Part shown: positions 24,910 to 34,825 of the stretch, one piece after another | Numbering within the stretch: position 1 is the first letter of the stretch | Layout of the letters: each line of letters begins with the position of its first letter | Translations under genes and position numbers: made by a program | Notes under the pieces: generated by a model | The model's database searches: none | The model's input: the letters and a program-made list of their open reading frames with translations, nothing else | What the model was told of the DNA's origin: nothing | From: Archangium gephyra | Lineage (GTDB): Bacteria; Myxococcota; Myxococcia; Myxococcales; Myxococcaceae | NCBI GenBank assembly: GCA_003243425.1 | Contig: QFQP01000038.1 | Span: forward strand, 1-64,000 | Reading direction: 5' to 3' | Length of the DNA stretch: 64,000 bases

Positions 24910-25740
24910 TCACGCCGCTGACGTCACGCGCTCCGCGAGCTCGCGTTCGTCGCCGGCGAGGGGCTTCAAGGTCTGCCGCAGCTGGAGCGGTGTGGGCCGC
25001 TGCGCCGGGTCTTTCGCGAAGCACGCGCGGAGGACTTCAGGAACCTGCGGGAGCTGAACCTCACGAATGCGGTCCATGGTCTCGAGCGCGGTCTCGCCAT
25101 CGAACGGGCGCGCGCCGCTGATCAGCTCGACGGTCAACGTGGCGAGGGAAAACACGTCGCTCGCCGCCGTGAGTGGCCGGCCCGACACCTGCTCGGGCGA
25201 CATGTACGCCCACGAGCCCTTGCGAACGCCGCCGCGGGTTTGATCTTTCAACAACGTCGCCTTGGCGATGCCGAAGTCACCCAGCTTCACTTCGCCGGCG
25301 CGGCTGATCAGCACGTTCGCCGCGCTGACGTCGCGGTGGATCAACCCGAGCGCCCGGCCCTGCTCATCCTTCGCGGCGTGCACCGCGTTGAGGGCCAGAC
25401 ACAGCTCCGAGGCCACGAAGTACGCGAGCGCCTCGGGCAACGGCAGCAACGTCGACGCGTCACGCCCGTCGACCCACTCGAGCCGGACCCACGGCCTGCC
25501 CGCGAACACGCCGCTGTCGTGCGCCTGCACCAGACAGCGGTGCGACAGCGACGCCTGCAGCCTCGCTTCTTCAGCGAACATGCGCTCCCACGCGGGCTCG
25601 CCCACGTATTCTTCACGCAGCAGCTTGAGCGCGATCGTCTTCTGAAAGTCGCTCGCGCCGAAGGCCGTCGCGCGGAACACCTCGGCCATGCCGCCCTGCC
25701 CCACGCGCTCGTGCACTTCGAATGGGCCGAAGGTCTTCAC
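24910..25740 (-). CDS. Ser/Thr protein kinase (Hanks type), kinase domain only
   Basis: The 276-residue kinase has the glycine loop VGQGGMAEVF at residue 13, the ATP Lys in IALKLL, the catalytic loop HRDVSAANVL, DFGIAK, an activation segment with SWAYMSPEQVSG, and the DVFSLATLTVELISG helix. It ends soon after the fold, with no transmembrane segment or sensor domain, so it is cytosolic. Its ATG overlaps the stop of the FHA-sigma54 activator gene by four bases. FHA domains bind phosphothreonine, so kinase and activator are likely partners. This partnership is inference. Confidence 0.92.
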   Translation of the reverse strand: MKTFGPFEVHERVGQGGMAEVFRATAFGASDFQKTIALKLLREEYVGEPAWERMFAEEARLQASLSHRCLVQAHDSGVFAGRPWVRLEWVDGRDASTLLPLPEALAYFVASELCLALNAVHAAKDEQGRALGLIHRDVSAANVLISRAGEVKLGDFGIAKATLLKDQTRGGVRKGSWAYMSPEQVSGRPLTAASDVFSLATLTVELISGARPFDGETALETMDRIREVQLPQVPEVLRACFAKDPAQRPTPLQLRQTLKPLAGDERELAERVTSAA

Positions 25741-27065
25741 TCGTCGTCACCTCCGGAATGCAGGCCGTGCTTCTTGAGCAACGCGCGCCAGTGCTTGCGG
25801 TCGACGTCGGCGTCTCGCGCCGCCGCCGAGAGATTGTCGCGGTTCCGCGCCATCACGTCGCGCAGGTACGTGAGCTCGAACTGCTCGAGCACCGCGTCCT
25901 TCGCGTCTTTGAAGCTGAGGTCGGTGCGCACGCCGAACGCGTCACCGGCGGCCACGGCGCCGACGTTCAACTTCAGCTCCGCGAACGACTTCGCGCCCGG
26001 CGAGAGCACCAGCGCGCGCTCGAGCACGTTGCGCAATTCACGAACGTTGCCCGGCCAGCGATGGCCCTTGAGCCGGTCCAGGTTCTCGCCGGCGACGCCC
26101 TGCGCATCGAAGCCGCGACGCTTGAGAATCTCCTCCACCAGCAACGGCAGATCTTCCCGGCGCGCGCGCAGCGGCGGCAGCTCGAGCGTCACCACCGACA
26201 GGCGATAGAAGAGGTCGGCGCGAAAGCTCCCGTCGGCGACGGCGCCCTGCAGCCCCACCGGGGTCGCGGCCACCACGCGCACGTCGACCGGCCGCTCGGC
26301 GTCGGCACCGACCGGCTTCACGGTGCGCGCCTCCAACACGCGCAACAACCGCGACTGCACGGCCGCAGACACGCGGCCCAGCTCGTCGAGGAACAAGGTG
26401 CCGCCATCGGCACGCACGAACGCGCCCTTGCGGTCGGCCTGCGCGCCGGTGAACGCGCCCTTCACGTGACCGAACAACTCACTCTCGAGCAGCGACTCGG
26501 GCAGCGCGCCACAATCGACGGTGACGAACGGGCCTCTGCGACGGTGACTTGCATCATGCAAGGCACGCGCGACGAGCTCCTTGCCGGTGCCGGTCTCGCC
26601 GGTGACGAGCACCGTCACGTCACGCGGCGCCGCCAGCTCGATGACCGCGAACACCTCCCGCATGGCGACGCTCTCGGCCACCAGCTCGCCGAGCCTCCGC
26701 GACGCCGACGGCCGCACGTCGAGCGTGCGCGACTGGGGCTCGATGCGCAGCGTGGTGCGGCCCGCCTTGAAGGTCGCGCCCGCGGTGACCTCCAGCGACT
26801 GCACGCGCGAGCCCTCGAAGAAGGTGCCGTTGGTGCTTTCGAGGTCGACCACGCGGAAGCGGCCGGCCTCCGGCGTCACGCGCAGGTGCCGCTCCGACAC
26901 GGTGTCGTCACGGAGCTGGAGGTCGACGCCCTTCGCGCTGCCCACCACGCGCTCCCCGTCGAGCGGCACGGCGCGCGAAGCGTCGGGCCCTTCGACCACC
27001 ACCAGCTGACAGCGCAGCGCTGCGCCGGACTCATCGAGCTGCGTGGACAGTCGCATCTGGGCCAC
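25737..27065 (-). CDS. Sigma54-dependent transcriptional activator with N-terminal FHA domain
   Basis: The 442-residue protein has three parts. An FHA domain spans about residues 20-110 (VVGSAKGVDLQL, SERH, STNGTF). The AAA+ sigma54-interaction domain spans ~130-365 (Walker A GETGTGKE at 156, GAFTGA at 204-209, Walker B GGTLFLDELG at 221). A Fis-type helix-turn-helix lies at the C-terminus (RNRDNLSAAARDADVDRKHWRALLKKHGL). There is no receiver domain, so input is probably by phosphothreonine recognition. Such FHA-type enhancer-binding proteins are common in myxobacteria. Its target promoters are unknown. It heads a minus-strand unit with the kinase, amidase, htrA and EIIA. Confidence 0.92.
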   Translation of the reverse strand: MAQMRLSTQLDESGAALRCQLVVVEGPDASRAVPLDGERVVGSAKGVDLQLRDDTVSERHLRVTPEAGRFRVVDLESTNGTFFEGSRVQSLEVTAGATFKAGRTTLRIEPQSRTLDVRPSASRRLGELVAESVAMREVFAVIELAAPRDVTVLVTGETGTGKELVARALHDASHRRRGPFVTVDCGALPESLLESELFGHVKGAFTGAQADRKGAFVRADGGTLFLDELGRVSAAVQSRLLRVLEARTVKPVGADAERPVDVRVVAATPVGLQGAVADGSFRADLFYRLSVVTLELPPLRARREDLPLLVEEILKRRGFDAQGVAGENLDRLKGHRWPGNVRELRNVLERALVLSPGAKSFAELKLNVGAVAAGDAFGVRTDLSFKDAKDAVLEQFELTYLRDVMARNRDNLSAAARDADVDRKHWRALLKKHGLHSGGDDE

Positions 27066-27115
27066 GTCGCGCAGCGTAGCGTGACACCTGAAAACCCGGT
27101 CCTTATTGCCGCGGC

Positions 27116-28186
27116 ATGCGCGCGCTCACACTCCTCGCTCTGCTCTCGACGGCGGCGGTCGCTGAAGAACCGAAGTTCGCCATCAGCGCCCCGCCCGGGT
27201 TCGCCGTCAGCGTGTGGGCCAACGCGCCCAACGCGCGCTCGATGGTGTGGGGCGACAAGGGCACCCTGTTCGTCGGCACCAAGGACAAAGGCGTGGTCTA
27301 CGCCGTGCGCGACTTCAACGGTGACGGCTTCCCCGACGTGAAGGTCCTCGCGAAGGACCTCCGTGAGCCGACCGGCGTAGCCTTCAGGAACAAGGCGCTC
27401 TACGTGGCCACCATCGAAACGCTGCTGCGCTTCGACGACATCGAAGACAACCTCGAGAAGACGCTCAAGCCGGTGAAGGTCACCACGTTCCCCAGTGAGG
27501 GCTGGCACGGCTGGCGCGAAATCGGCTTCGGCCCCGACGACAAGCTGTACGTGGCCATCGGTGCGCCCTGCAACGTGTGCGAACCGAAGGAGGGCTACGC
27601 CGTCATCTTGAAGATGAACCCCGACGGCACCGAGCGCACCACGGTGGCGAAGGGTGTTCGCAATTCGGTCGGCATCACGTGGCACCCGACGACCCGGCGG
27701 CTCTGGTTCACCGAGAACGGCCGCGACATGATGGGCGACGACAAGCCGGAAGATGAGCTCAACGTGGTGCTGGCCGAGGGCTCGAACTTCGGGTTCCCCG
27801 CATGTCATCAGGGCGACCTCGTCGACCCGGAGTTCGGCAAGGGGAAGAAGTGCAGCGACTACGTGGCGCCAGTGGCGAAGCTGGGGCCGCACACCGCCGC
27901 GCTCGGGCTCGCGTTCTACACGGGCAAGTCGTTCCCGAAGGAATACCGGGGCGACCTCTTCATCGCGCTCCATGGCTCGTGGAACCGCTCGAAGAAGTCG
28001 GGCTACCAGGTGGTGCGCGCGAAGGTCGACGGCGACAAGGTGACGAAGGTCGAGCCGTTCCTCACCGGCTTCCTCGTGGGCGAGAAGACGCTGGGCCGGC
28101 CGGTCGACGTCATCGTCGCCAGTGACGGTGCGCTGCTGGTGAGCGACGACGAGACGGGCAACATCTACCGCGTCGCCCCGAAGTGA
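27116..28186 (+). CDS. Exported PQQ-dependent sugar dehydrogenase-like protein
   Basis: The 356-residue protein has a signal peptide (LTLLALLSTAAVA then EEPK). The beta-propeller of the glucose/sorbosone dehydrogenase family follows: ISAPPGFAVSVWANAPNARSMVWGDKGTLFVGTKDKGVVYAVRDFNGDG, LREPTGVAF, SEGWHGWREIGFGPDDKLYVAIGAPCNVCEP, RNSVGITWHPTTRRLWFTENGRD, HGSWNRSKKSGYQVV. The conserved His/Arg residues of the PQQ pocket appear present. It would oxidise an aldose or related compound in the periplasm. Divergent from the FHA activator across 50 bases. Confidence 0.85.
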   Translation: MRALTLLALLSTAAVAEEPKFAISAPPGFAVSVWANAPNARSMVWGDKGTLFVGTKDKGVVYAVRDFNGDGFPDVKVLAKDLREPTGVAFRNKALYVATIETLLRFDDIEDNLEKTLKPVKVTTFPSEGWHGWREIGFGPDDKLYVAIGAPCNVCEPKEGYAVILKMNPDGTERTTVAKGVRNSVGITWHPTTRRLWFTENGRDMMGDDKPEDELNVVLAEGSNFGFPACHQGDLVDPEFGKGKKCSDYVAPVAKLGPHTAALGLAFYTGKSFPKEYRGDLFIALHGSWNRSKKSGYQVVRAKVDGDKVTKVEPFLTGFLVGEKTLGRPVDVIVASDGALLVSDDETGNIYRVAPK

Positions 28187-28223
28187 CCTCCGTGTCCCTC
28201 GGCTGCGCGGGGAAACGAGAGCG

Positions 28224-28961
<738 letters not shown>

Positions 28962-29130
28962 GCGACGGGTGATTTCCACGCGTCGTGCCGCGCCAACCGT
29001 TGATCATTTCAAGCGCCCCCGGGGCGGCGACACCCCGCTTGCCACGCGTCAGTGGGGTGCGTCGTCACCATCGGCGCTCGTCGCCGCGTGAGACCGGAAT
29101 CCGCGGCGCGCGCTGCTACGTACGCGGGTC

Positions 29131-31788
29131 ATGAATCAACGGCTGCTTCTGGGAAGTGTCGTCGTTCTTTCGCTCTTCACCGTCGGTTGCGCTCCGGAGT
29201 GCGTCGATCAATTCGACTGCCCCGGCGGCGACACCGCGATGACGTGCCAGGCAGGCAAGTGCGTGCCGGTCACCGCGACCGGAGGTGGTTCCGCGACGGG
29301 CGGCGGCTCGGCGACCGGCGGCGGCACCGCGACCGGTGGCGGCACGGCGACGGGCGGTGGCGGCGGCGGTGGTGAAGAGATGGATGCCGGCGCCGACGCG
29401 GGCATGGAGGAAATGGACGGCGGGACCGACGCGGGCATGGAGCTGGACGCCGGCATGGACCCCGACGCAGGGGTCGACGGCGGCGTGGTGCTGGGCGACA
29501 CGCTGGCGCTGACCTCGAACAACCGCATCATCAGCTTCGATTTCGCGACGGCGACGGTGCGCACCGGCGCCACCATCAGCGGCCTGCAGACCAACGAGAC
29601 GCTCGTGGGCTTCGACCTGCGGCCGGCGACCAGCGAGGTCATCGCGCTCGGCAGCAGCGGGCGGCTCTACACGGTCGACGCCACCACGGGCGTGGCGACG
29701 CTGAAGGCTGCCCTGCAGTCCGACCCGTCTGACACCACGGCGCCGTACGTGGGCCTGACCGGCACCAGCTTCGGCGTCGACTTCAACCCCGTGGTCGATC
29801 GCCTGCGCGTCATCAGCGCCGACGGTCAGAACCTGCGCATCAACGTCGATACCGGCGCGACCATCACCGACGGCACGCTCAACGTCGCCAACGTGACGCG
29901 CACCGGCGTCACCGCGACCGCGTACACCAACAGCTTCGCCGCCGCGTGCCGCACCGCGCTCTACTACCTCGACACCACGACTGATCAGCTCCTCACCACG
30001 ACTGACCCGAACGGTGGCGGGCTCACGGTCGTCGGCGCGCTCGGCATCGATGCCTCGGCCTCGTCGAGCTTCGACATCGTGCCCGTCACCACCGGCGGCA
30101 ACACGGCCTTCGCGGCGCTCACCGTCGCAGGGGCCACCGGGCTGTACGACCTCAACCTGAGCACCGGCGCGGCCACGCTCGCGCGCCCGGTGACCGGCCT
30201 CGACGCCAACGAGTCGCTGCTCGGGGTGGTGCAGCGCACGCCGCCCGCGGCGCCCACGCAGGCGCCCGGTGATTTCGTGGGCCTCAACGACCAGAACGAA
30301 CTGGTGACCTTCAACGCCGCCGCGCCGCAGAAGCTGTGCACCGGCCCCACGGCGGTCACCGGCATCACCGGCACCGCGCGCGGCATCGACGTGCGCCCCG
30401 CCAACGGCCTCGTGTACCTGCTGAGCTCGACGGCGTTCCTCTACACGGTCGACCTGACCACCGGCGCGGCGACGCAGGTCTCGCAGCTGGCGGCCGACCC
30501 GAACGACACCACGCAGCCGTTCACCGCCCTCAACGGCACCGACCTGAGCCTCGACTTCAACCCCACCGTCGACCGCCTGCGCGTCTTGAGCAACACCGCG
30601 CAGAACCTCCGCGTGAACGTCGACACCGGCCTCGTCACCACCGACACCGACCTCACCATCGGCGGCGGCGCAGGCGCGGGCGTCACCAGCGCGGCGTACA
30701 CCAACAGCTTCGGTGGCGCGCTCGAGACCACCATCTACGCCATCGACTCGATGACCGATTCACTCATCACCTCGGCGTCGCCCAACGCGGGCACGTACAC
30801 GGTGGTCGGCGCGCTCGGCGTGTCGCTCACCAACAACACGGCCTTCGAAATCGCGGGGCAGAGCAACGTGGCGTATGTCGCCGGTGAAGTGACGGGCACG
30901 CCGGGCGTCTCGTCGCTCTTCACGGTGAACCTCGCCACGGGCGCGACGACGCGCGTGAACACCATCGGCGGTGGGCGGGCGCTCGTGGGCTTCACCTCAC
31001 GCGTCGCGCAGCGCGCCGAGGTCTTCGCCGTCACGCAGAGCAACCGCCTCATCTCGTTCTCGCCGGCGGCGCCGGGCACGCTGACGCTCGACGTGGCCAT
31101 CACCGGGCTCGGCACGAGCGAGAACGTGGTGGGCGTCGACTTCCGGCCGGCCTCGGGTCAGCTGGTGGCGCTCACCAATCAGAGCCGGCTGTACGTGCTC
31201 GACCTCGTGACGGGCGCGGCGAGTTCGGCGCTGGTGATGGCCGCCGACCCGGCGGACATGAGCGACGCGTTCACCACGCTGCAGGGCACGACCTTCGGCA
31301 TCGACTTCAACCCCACCGTCGACCGGCTGCGCGTGGTGTCGACGATTCCGCCCTCGGGCGTCGGGGTGCTCGCGCGCGGGGAAAACCTGCGGGTGCACCC
31401 GACGACGGGCGCGGTCATCACCGACACGCGGTTTGCGCCGCTGGCCTCGAGCATCAACCTCTTCGCGGCGGCGTACACGAACAGCTTCGCCGGCGCGACG
31501 AGCACCACGCTCTATTACGCCGACTCGGCAGACAACACGCTGCTGAGCACCGCGGCGCCGAACGACGGCACCACGACCAGCGTGGGCCCGCTCGGGGTCG
31601 ACGTCGACGACGTGGGTGACTTCGACATCGCAGGTCAGGCCAACAACCTGGCGCTCGGTGCGTTCCACGTGAGCGCGCAGACCAGCTCGCACCTGTACCG
31701 GGTGAACCTGGCGAGCGGTGCGGCGACCGACGTGGGCGCCATCAACATCGCCTCGCCCGTGGTGGGCATTTCGACGCGCTTCCGTTGA
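29131..31788 (+). CDS. Lipoprotein with three DUF4394 repeats
   Basis: The 885-residue protein has a lipobox ending at Cys20 (SLFTVGC), a short Cys-rich region, an ATGGGS/T linker (~residues 49-75) and a DAG-rich acidic linker (~83-115). Three tandem units of ~250 residues follow, each with the DUF4394 hallmarks: LxSNNRxISFD-like start, LVGFDxRPA, GVDFNPxVDRLRV, AYTNSFAGA and LGxD. This domain is thought to form a beta-propeller-like structure and has no known activity. The N-terminal arrangement means the protein is anchored to a membrane with the repeats held at a distance. A UUCG hairpin terminator follows. Confidence 0.87.
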   Translation: MNQRLLLGSVVVLSLFTVGCAPECVDQFDCPGGDTAMTCQAGKCVPVTATGGGSATGGGSATGGGTATGGGTATGGGGGGGEEMDAGADAGMEEMDGGTDAGMELDAGMDPDAGVDGGVVLGDTLALTSNNRIISFDFATATVRTGATISGLQTNETLVGFDLRPATSEVIALGSSGRLYTVDATTGVATLKAALQSDPSDTTAPYVGLTGTSFGVDFNPVVDRLRVISADGQNLRINVDTGATITDGTLNVANVTRTGVTATAYTNSFAAACRTALYYLDTTTDQLLTTTDPNGGGLTVVGALGIDASASSSFDIVPVTTGGNTAFAALTVAGATGLYDLNLSTGAATLARPVTGLDANESLLGVVQRTPPAAPTQAPGDFVGLNDQNELVTFNAAAPQKLCTGPTAVTGITGTARGIDVRPANGLVYLLSSTAFLYTVDLTTGAATQVSQLAADPNDTTQPFTALNGTDLSLDFNPTVDRLRVLSNTAQNLRVNVDTGLVTTDTDLTIGGGAGAGVTSAAYTNSFGGALETTIYAIDSMTDSLITSASPNAGTYTVVGALGVSLTNNTAFEIAGQSNVAYVAGEVTGTPGVSSLFTVNLATGATTRVNTIGGGRALVGFTSRVAQRAEVFAVTQSNRLISFSPAAPGTLTLDVAITGLGTSENVVGVDFRPASGQLVALTNQSRLYVLDLVTGAASSALVMAADPADMSDAFTTLQGTTFGIDFNPTVDRLRVVSTIPPSGVGVLARGENLRVHPTTGAVITDTRFAPLASSINLFAAAYTNSFAGATSTTLYYADSADNTLLSTAAPNDGTTTSVGPLGVDVDDVGDFDIAGQANNLALGAFHVSAQTSSHLYRVNLASGAATDVGAINIASPVVGISTRFR

Positions 31789-31798
31789 GCGTCGGAGT

Positions 31799-31842
31799 CG
31801 GGCCGGCCGGTCACTTCGGTGATGGGCTGGCCCGTCGTGTTT
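31799..31842 (+). terminator. Hairpin terminator with UUCG tetraloop
   Basis: A 16-bp stem (31799-31814 with 31819-31834, one mismatch and two G-T pairs) closes on a C(TTCG)G loop, then tcgtgttt. It starts 10 bases after the DUF4394 stop codon. The T-run is short, so efficiency is uncertain. Confidence 0.6.
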
Positions 31843-31887
31843 CATTCATGAAGCGGTGAATGCCGTCGGCTCGTTAACGTGCGCGGC

Positions 31888-32799
31888 ATGGACGAAACGC
31901 ACCCCGAGCTGCGGAGCGCCGTACGCTTCCTGCCCCGCATGAACTTTGGTCCGTTCGTCGCGAGCGTGGCGCGGTCACTCACCGGGTTGATGCGACCCCG
32001 AAAACCGCCGGCCGGAGTGACGGTCGAGCGGCGCGTGGTCAAGAACGTGCCGGTGTGGCTGTACCGCCCTGCGAAGGCGAGCGCTCCTACGGCGGTGATG
32101 CTGTGGATTCATGGCGGCGGCTTCGTGCTGGGTTCGCCGCTGCAGGACGAGCCGGAGTACTTCCGCTTCGTGCAGACGCTGGGCATCACCGTGGCCGCGG
32201 TCGATTACCGGCTGGCGCCGAAGCACCCGTACCCCGCGCCGATGGACGACTGCGCGACGGCGTTGAACTGGCTGCACGACGACGCGGAGGCGCTGGGGAT
32301 TCGCCGTGGTTCCATCATCATCGCCGGGGCGAGTGCCGGCGGTGGGCTGGCGGCCGGGCTGACGCTGCGCGCGCGCGACGAGGGGAAGGTGCGGCCGCGT
32401 TTTCAATTGTTGATCTACCCGATGCTCGATGACCGCACGGTGAACCGGACGAATCACGACACGAGCAACGTCGAGGTGTGGCACCCGGGGAGCAACCGCT
32501 TCGGGTGGTCCTCGTATCTGGGCGTGGCTCCCGGGAGCGAGGGCGTGGCGTCATACGCGGCGCCGGCCAGAGAAACGAATCTGCGTGGGCTGCCGCCGAC
32601 GTGGCTGGGCGTGGGCTCGACGGACCTGTTCTTCGATGAAGACGTCGCGTACGCGACGCGGCTGCGTGAGGCCGGCGTGCCGTGCGAGTTGGAGCTCGTG
32701 CGCGGCGCGTTTCACGGGTTCGATGCAATGGCGCGCGGCACGGACGTGGTGAAGGCCTTTCATCGCAGCCAGGAAGCAGCGTTGCGGTTTCTTCTCTGA
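31888..32799 (+). CDS. Alpha/beta hydrolase, hormone-sensitive lipase family esterase
   Basis: The 303-residue esterase carries the oxyanion motif HGGGFVLGSP and the nucleophile motif GASAGGGLA with the catalytic Ser. VDYRLAPKHPYPAPMDD lies between them, SLDLFFDE-type Asp in GSTDLFFDEDV, and His in GAFHGFDAM. All are in the order expected for the HSL (Alpha/beta hydrolase_3) family, which hydrolyses short acyl esters. No signal peptide, so probably cytosolic. A GTG at 31879 would add three residues. Confidence 0.9.
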   Translation: MDETHPELRSAVRFLPRMNFGPFVASVARSLTGLMRPRKPPAGVTVERRVVKNVPVWLYRPAKASAPTAVMLWIHGGGFVLGSPLQDEPEYFRFVQTLGITVAAVDYRLAPKHPYPAPMDDCATALNWLHDDAEALGIRRGSIIIAGASAGGGLAAGLTLRARDEGKVRPRFQLLIYPMLDDRTVNRTNHDTSNVEVWHPGSNRFGWSSYLGVAPGSEGVASYAAPARETNLRGLPPTWLGVGSTDLFFDEDVAYATRLREAGVPCELELVRGAFHGFDAMARGTDVVKAFHRSQEAALRFLL

Positions 32800-32899
32800 G
32801 GGTGAGGCGTCTGGCAACGGGCCGGGGCGGTCTGCTCGTCGCGCACGGCACCTCGCCACGCACGCTCGGTCTTCACTTCACCCGTCTTCGTGACCGTGA

Positions 32900-32963
32900 C
32901 GTTCGTGGTGACGAAAACCACATCCCGCTGTGGTCCAGCTCACCACGAAGGTCCGACTTCATG
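32900..32963 (+). repeat. 64-bp direct repeat, copy 1, holding the two-step palindrome
   Basis: Identical over all 64 bases to 33015-33078. The inner 48 nt (32902-32949) form a hairpin. The outer 10-bp stem is ttcgtggtga with tcaccacgaa, the 5' internal loop is cgaaa, the inner 6-bp stem is accaca with tgtggt, the terminal loop is tcccgc, and the 3' internal loop is ccagc. The tail gtccgacttcatg is shared by both copies. Confidence 0.9.
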
Positions 32964-32986
32964 CGTTGAGTGAATTCGTCGCGCGC

Positions 32987-33016
32987 GACGACCCCCCCAA
33001 TGCCTCCATCAAGGCG
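32987..33016 (+). repeat. Dispersed ~29-bp repeat, copy A
   Basis: The block gacgaccccccc followed by aatgcctccatcaaggcg leads directly into the second palindrome. A near copy with the same tgcctccatc core is at 33233-33260. Confidence 0.6.
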
Positions 33017-33078
33017 TTCGTGGTGACGAAAACCACATCCCGCTGTGGTCCAGCTCACCACGAAGGTCCGACTTCATG
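33015..33078 (+). repeat. 64-bp direct repeat, copy 2
   Basis: Second exact copy, 115 bp after the first. The 48-nt palindrome is at 33017-33064. The sequence similarity continues weakly for about 12 bases beyond the tail (gagtcgagtga against gcgttgagtga). Confidence 0.9.
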
Positions 33079-33232
33079 AGTCGAGTGACTCGCGCCGGCC
33101 CCTCGTGGGGACGACCATCGAAGCGGACTGACGCGCGCGCCTCCGGCTCGAAGTCGAGAGGCCAACGCGCGACGTGCTCGACGTTGGCGAGTCATCGACA
33201 CCGCTCTTCCCAGACGTCGTCGCGTGACCGCC

Positions 33233-33260
33233 GACGACACCCACTGCCTCCATCGAGGCG
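33233..33260 (+). repeat. Dispersed ~29-bp repeat, copy B
   Basis: gacgacacccac followed by tgcctccatcgaggcg. It covers the first in-frame GTG (33224) region of the next gene, which favours the later start at 33275. Confidence 0.6.
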
Positions 33261-33274
33261 CTAAGACGCCGCCC

Positions 33275-34321
33275 GTGCCTCAGCGCTGGCTCTTCAGCCC
33301 CGCCACCGACCTCGCGGCCTTCGCCGGCACGGCCCTGCTCTCGTTCGCCTTCGCGACGCTCGCGCCCTCGCTCGGAATCCCCACCGACACACCCCCGTGG
33401 GTGTGGCTGCTCTTCGTGGTCTTCATCGACGTCGCGCACGTCTGGGCCACGCTCTTCCGCACGTACCTCGACGGTGAAGAACTGCAGCGCCGACCGCTTC
33501 TCTACGCCGGTGCGCCGCTCTTCGCCTTCGCCGCCGGCGTCATCCTCCACGCCATCTCCGACGCGCTGTTCTGGCGCGCGCTGGCGTACGTCGCGGCGTG
33601 GCACTTCATCCGCCAACAGGTGGGGTGGATGGTGCTCTACGGCCGCCGCGCGAAGAGCTCGGAGCGCGAAATCACCTTCGACCGCCTCGCCATCCTCGCG
33701 GCGACGCTCGGGCCCGTCGTCTGGTGGCACGCCAACCTGCCGCGCACCTTCTGGTGGTTCCGCGAGAACGACTTCATCTCCGGCCTGCCCGCCAGCGTGG
33801 GCACCATCGCGCTGATCATTCACGCGCTCGTCCTGATCAGCTGGCTCGCGCACGCGGTGCTCACCCGAACGTTCCACCCCGGCAAGACGCTGCTCCTCTT
33901 CGCGACCTGGCTCGCATGGTTCGGTGGAATCGTGCTCGCAACGAGCGACCTGACCTTCACGGTGATGAACGTCGCGCTGCACGGCGTGCCCTACTTCATC
34001 CTGCTCCGCCGCTATCAACGCTCGCGCGTCGAAGAGTCCGGCTACGGCCGGCTCAACAAGCTGCTGCGCTACGGCCTGCCGGTGTTCCTGCTGCTGCTCC
34101 TCACGCTCGCGTTCCTGGAAGAGCTCGTGTGGGACCAGCTGGTCTGGCACGAGCACCCGATGTTCTTCGGAGCCGGTGGCTTCGACCTCCCCGCCACGCT
34201 GATGACGCTCATCGTGCCGCTGCTCTCGCTGCCGCAGACCACGCACTACGTGCTCGACGGCTTCATCTGGAAGACACGAAATGATCCGCACCTGACTGCG
34301 CGGCTCGGTTGGCATCGGTAA
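33275..34321 (+). CDS. Polytopic membrane protein of unknown function
   Basis: The 348-residue protein has about nine hydrophobic segments. His-rich membrane or interfacial motifs are spread along it: FIDVAHVWATLFRTYLD, AYVAAWHFIRQQVGWMVLY, FTVMNVALHGVPYFILL, VWDQLVWHEHPMFF and PQTTHYVLDGFIWK. The spaced His residues in and near helices recall metal-dependent membrane enzymes such as desaturase-like proteins, but no known pattern is complete. GTG 33275 is preferred over GTG 33224 because the latter lies in a repeat. No partner gene is evident. Confidence 0.75.
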   Translation: MPQRWLFSPATDLAAFAGTALLSFAFATLAPSLGIPTDTPPWVWLLFVVFIDVAHVWATLFRTYLDGEELQRRPLLYAGAPLFAFAAGVILHAISDALFWRALAYVAAWHFIRQQVGWMVLYGRRAKSSEREITFDRLAILAATLGPVVWWHANLPRTFWWFRENDFISGLPASVGTIALIIHALVLISWLAHAVLTRTFHPGKTLLLFATWLAWFGGIVLATSDLTFTVMNVALHGVPYFILLRRYQRSRVEESGYGRLNKLLRYGLPVFLLLLLTLAFLEELVWDQLVWHEHPMFFGAGGFDLPATLMTLIVPLLSLPQTTHYVLDGFIWKTRNDPHLTARLGWHR

Positions 34322-34348
34322 CACGGGTCAATAAGGTCGCGCGCAGTC

Positions 34349-34825
34349 GTGACTGGGTCGGCCGCCGCAAAACCGTTGGTGCTCTACGTGGAAGACGACG
34401 CCGACACGTTCCGGCTCGCCCAGCTGCGTCTGCAACAACGCTACGAAGTCATCAACGCGTCGACCGACCTCGAGGCCGCGCAGCTGCTCGCCAGGCACGG
34501 TGACAACCTCTACGCGGTGCTGCTCGACGTCGAGCTGCAGGGCAGCCAGCTCGACGGGCTGGCGCTGGTGCGCGCCATTCGCGGCATGCCGCCGACGATG
34601 CCGCAGCCCTCTTACGCGAAGCAGATTCCGGTGCTGCCGCACACGCCGCTCATCGTGATGACGGCCTACGTGACGAAGTACTCCGAGGCCGACGTGAAGG
34701 CACTGGGCGCCAACCACTTCCTCACCAAGCCCATCGACTTCACGCGCCTGAGCCTCGCGCTCGCGCAGGCCAACATTCAGTCGGTGATGGCGCGGCTCGC
34801 TGCACGTCCGGCGCGCGCGCGCTGA
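34349..34825 (+). CDS. Single-domain response regulator (receiver only)
   Basis: The 158-residue protein is a receiver domain with no output domain: acidic pair in LYVEDDADT, phospho-acceptor Asp in AVLLDVELQG, Thr in LIVMTAYV and Lys in HFLTKPID. A longer than usual loop (PPTMPQPSYAKQIPVLPH) sits before the fourth strand. No histidine kinase is nearby. The last 49 bases overlap the end of the convergent AraC gene. It starts at GTG 34349. Confidence 0.87.
   Translation: MTGSAAAKPLVLYVEDDADTFRLAQLRLQQRYEVINASTDLEAAQLLARHGDNLYAVLLDVELQGSQLDGLALVRAIRGMPPTMPQPSYAKQIPVLPHTPLIVMTAYVTKYSEADVKALGANHFLTKPIDFTRLSLALAQANIQSVMARLAARPARAR

Larger units (their letters stand above)
32800..33274. other. Gene-free 475-bp region with palindromic and direct repeats
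   Basis: No coding frame is supported here. It holds two copies of a 64-bp direct repeat containing the 48-nt palindrome, a 16-bp perfect palindrome (tcgtcgcgcgcgacga at 32976-32991), and two near-identical ~29-bp sequences with the core tgcctccatc (32987-33016 and 33233-33260). The density of repeats suggests a site of repeated insertion or a structured element cluster. Confidence 0.7.

Noticed and set aside
33224..33274. Earlier GTG start for the membrane protein at 33275
   Set aside because: The segment is part of a dispersed DNA repeat (copy at 32987) and lacks protein character.
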